This document shows, in pieces, positions 7,129 through 7,406 of a stretch of DNA of 7,406 nt. Both the position numbers and the translations under genes were made by a program. The notes beneath the pieces are model-generated. The model had not been told where the DNA came from. It did no database searches and was given only the letters and a program-made list of their open reading frames with translations. The DNA is from Neptuniibacter sp. (GTDB lineage: Bacteria > Pseudomonadota > Gammaproteobacteria > Pseudomonadales > Balneatricaceae), in NCBI GenBank assembly GCA_030149405.1, contig JASBRM010000152.1, positions 1 through 7,406 on the forward strand, written 5' to 3'. Position 1 is the stretch's first letter; each line of letters opens with the position of its first letter.

Positions 7129-7406
7129 ATCAGATAGAGATTGTTAATATCGGTCATACCCTTTGGGGTTTGCCCGGAGAATCTTTATTGGATACGTTGA
7201 ACCGTTTGCACTACAAACTGCGAGTCAGTTGCCGCAACGGAGTCTGTGAGATTTGTGAAGTTCAGCTGCTGGAAGGCGAGATAAAACAGCGTTACCCCGA
7301 GAAACATATAATACTAAAGCGAGCAGATGAAAGGGTAACAGTGCTGGCTTGCACTTGTAAGCCGCTGACAAATGTTAGGGTGAATATTGAGGGGCTGAGA
7401 TGTCCC
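7125..7406 (+). CDS. [2Fe-2S] ferredoxin-domain protein, probable N-terminus of an NAD(P)H-flavin oxidoreductase (3' end beyond the window)
   Basis: 94 codons are visible, open to the window edge. The start is TTG at 7125, overlapping the ubiD stop as TTGA; an in-frame TGA upstream (7105-7107) and the absence of any ATG between favour it, and AGG lies 9 bases before. The N-terminus begins at once with a plant-type ferredoxin beta-grasp domain: [18 protein letters not shown] (35-52) gives Cys36, Cys41 and Cys44 in C-x4-C-x2-C spacing, and VLACTCKP (73-80) gives the fourth ligand, Cys76 or possibly Cys78. In E. coli ubiD is followed by fre (flavin reductase) and in Pseudomonas, from memory, by a ferredoxin-domain flavoprotein annotated as CDP-6-deoxy-delta-3,4-glucoseen reductase-like. 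FAD- and NAD-binding domains are therefore expected downstream but are not seen. A small free-standing ferredoxin is the alternative. The four-base overlap suggests translational coupling with ubiD. Confidence 0.78.
   Translation, partial: MNQIEIVNIGHTLWGLPGESLLDTLNRLHYKLRVSCRNGVCEICEVQLLEGEIKQRYPEKHIILKRADERVTVLACTCKPLTNVRVNIEGLRCP

Overview
The window looks like a chromosomal segment of a gammaproteobacterium, probably a marine one of the Oceanospirillales type. Thioredoxin, Rho, UbiD and exopolyphosphatase all read as close relatives of the E. coli and Pseudomonas proteins, and the order ppx <- / -> trxA - rho - ubiD - flavoprotein gene is, from memory, the gammaproteobacterial arrangement known from Pseudomonas. 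No tRNA, rRNA, CRISPR array, insertion sequence or phage gene was seen. Family assignments were made by eye from remembered sequences, with no database search.

Left half, minus strand (3530 down to 1): ppx (exopolyphosphatase), then after 121 bases a gene for a LuxP-type autoinducer-2 binding protein, then after 27 bases the start of a membrane sensor whose periplasmic part resembles LuxQ. The sensor starts at TTG (766) and runs off the left edge, so its output domain is not visible. The LuxP homologue keeps every residue I recall as contacting the borated AI-2 ligand in Vibrio LuxP, and the luxP-luxQ order is the Vibrio order. This cassette is the accessory and most interesting part of the window; it lies immediately downstream of ppx, where Pseudomonas has ppk.

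Right half, plus strand (3785 to 7406): trxA, closed by a long hairpin terminator; rho, with its own good sigma70-type promoter and a roughly 120-base C-rich leader that suggests Rho autoregulation; a strong intrinsic terminator; ubiD (prenylated-FMN decarboxylase of ubiquinone synthesis); and, overlapping the ubiD stop codon by four bases, the start of a [2Fe-2S] ferredoxin-domain protein that is cut by the right edge and is probably the N-terminus of an NAD(P)H-dependent flavin oxidoreductase.

The four core genes (ppx, trxA, rho, ubiD) are complete and appear intact, with catalytic residues in place. Open questions are what the LuxQ-like sensor is wired to, whether luxPQ depends on read-through from ppx, and how ubiD is transcribed past the terminator that lies directly in front of it.
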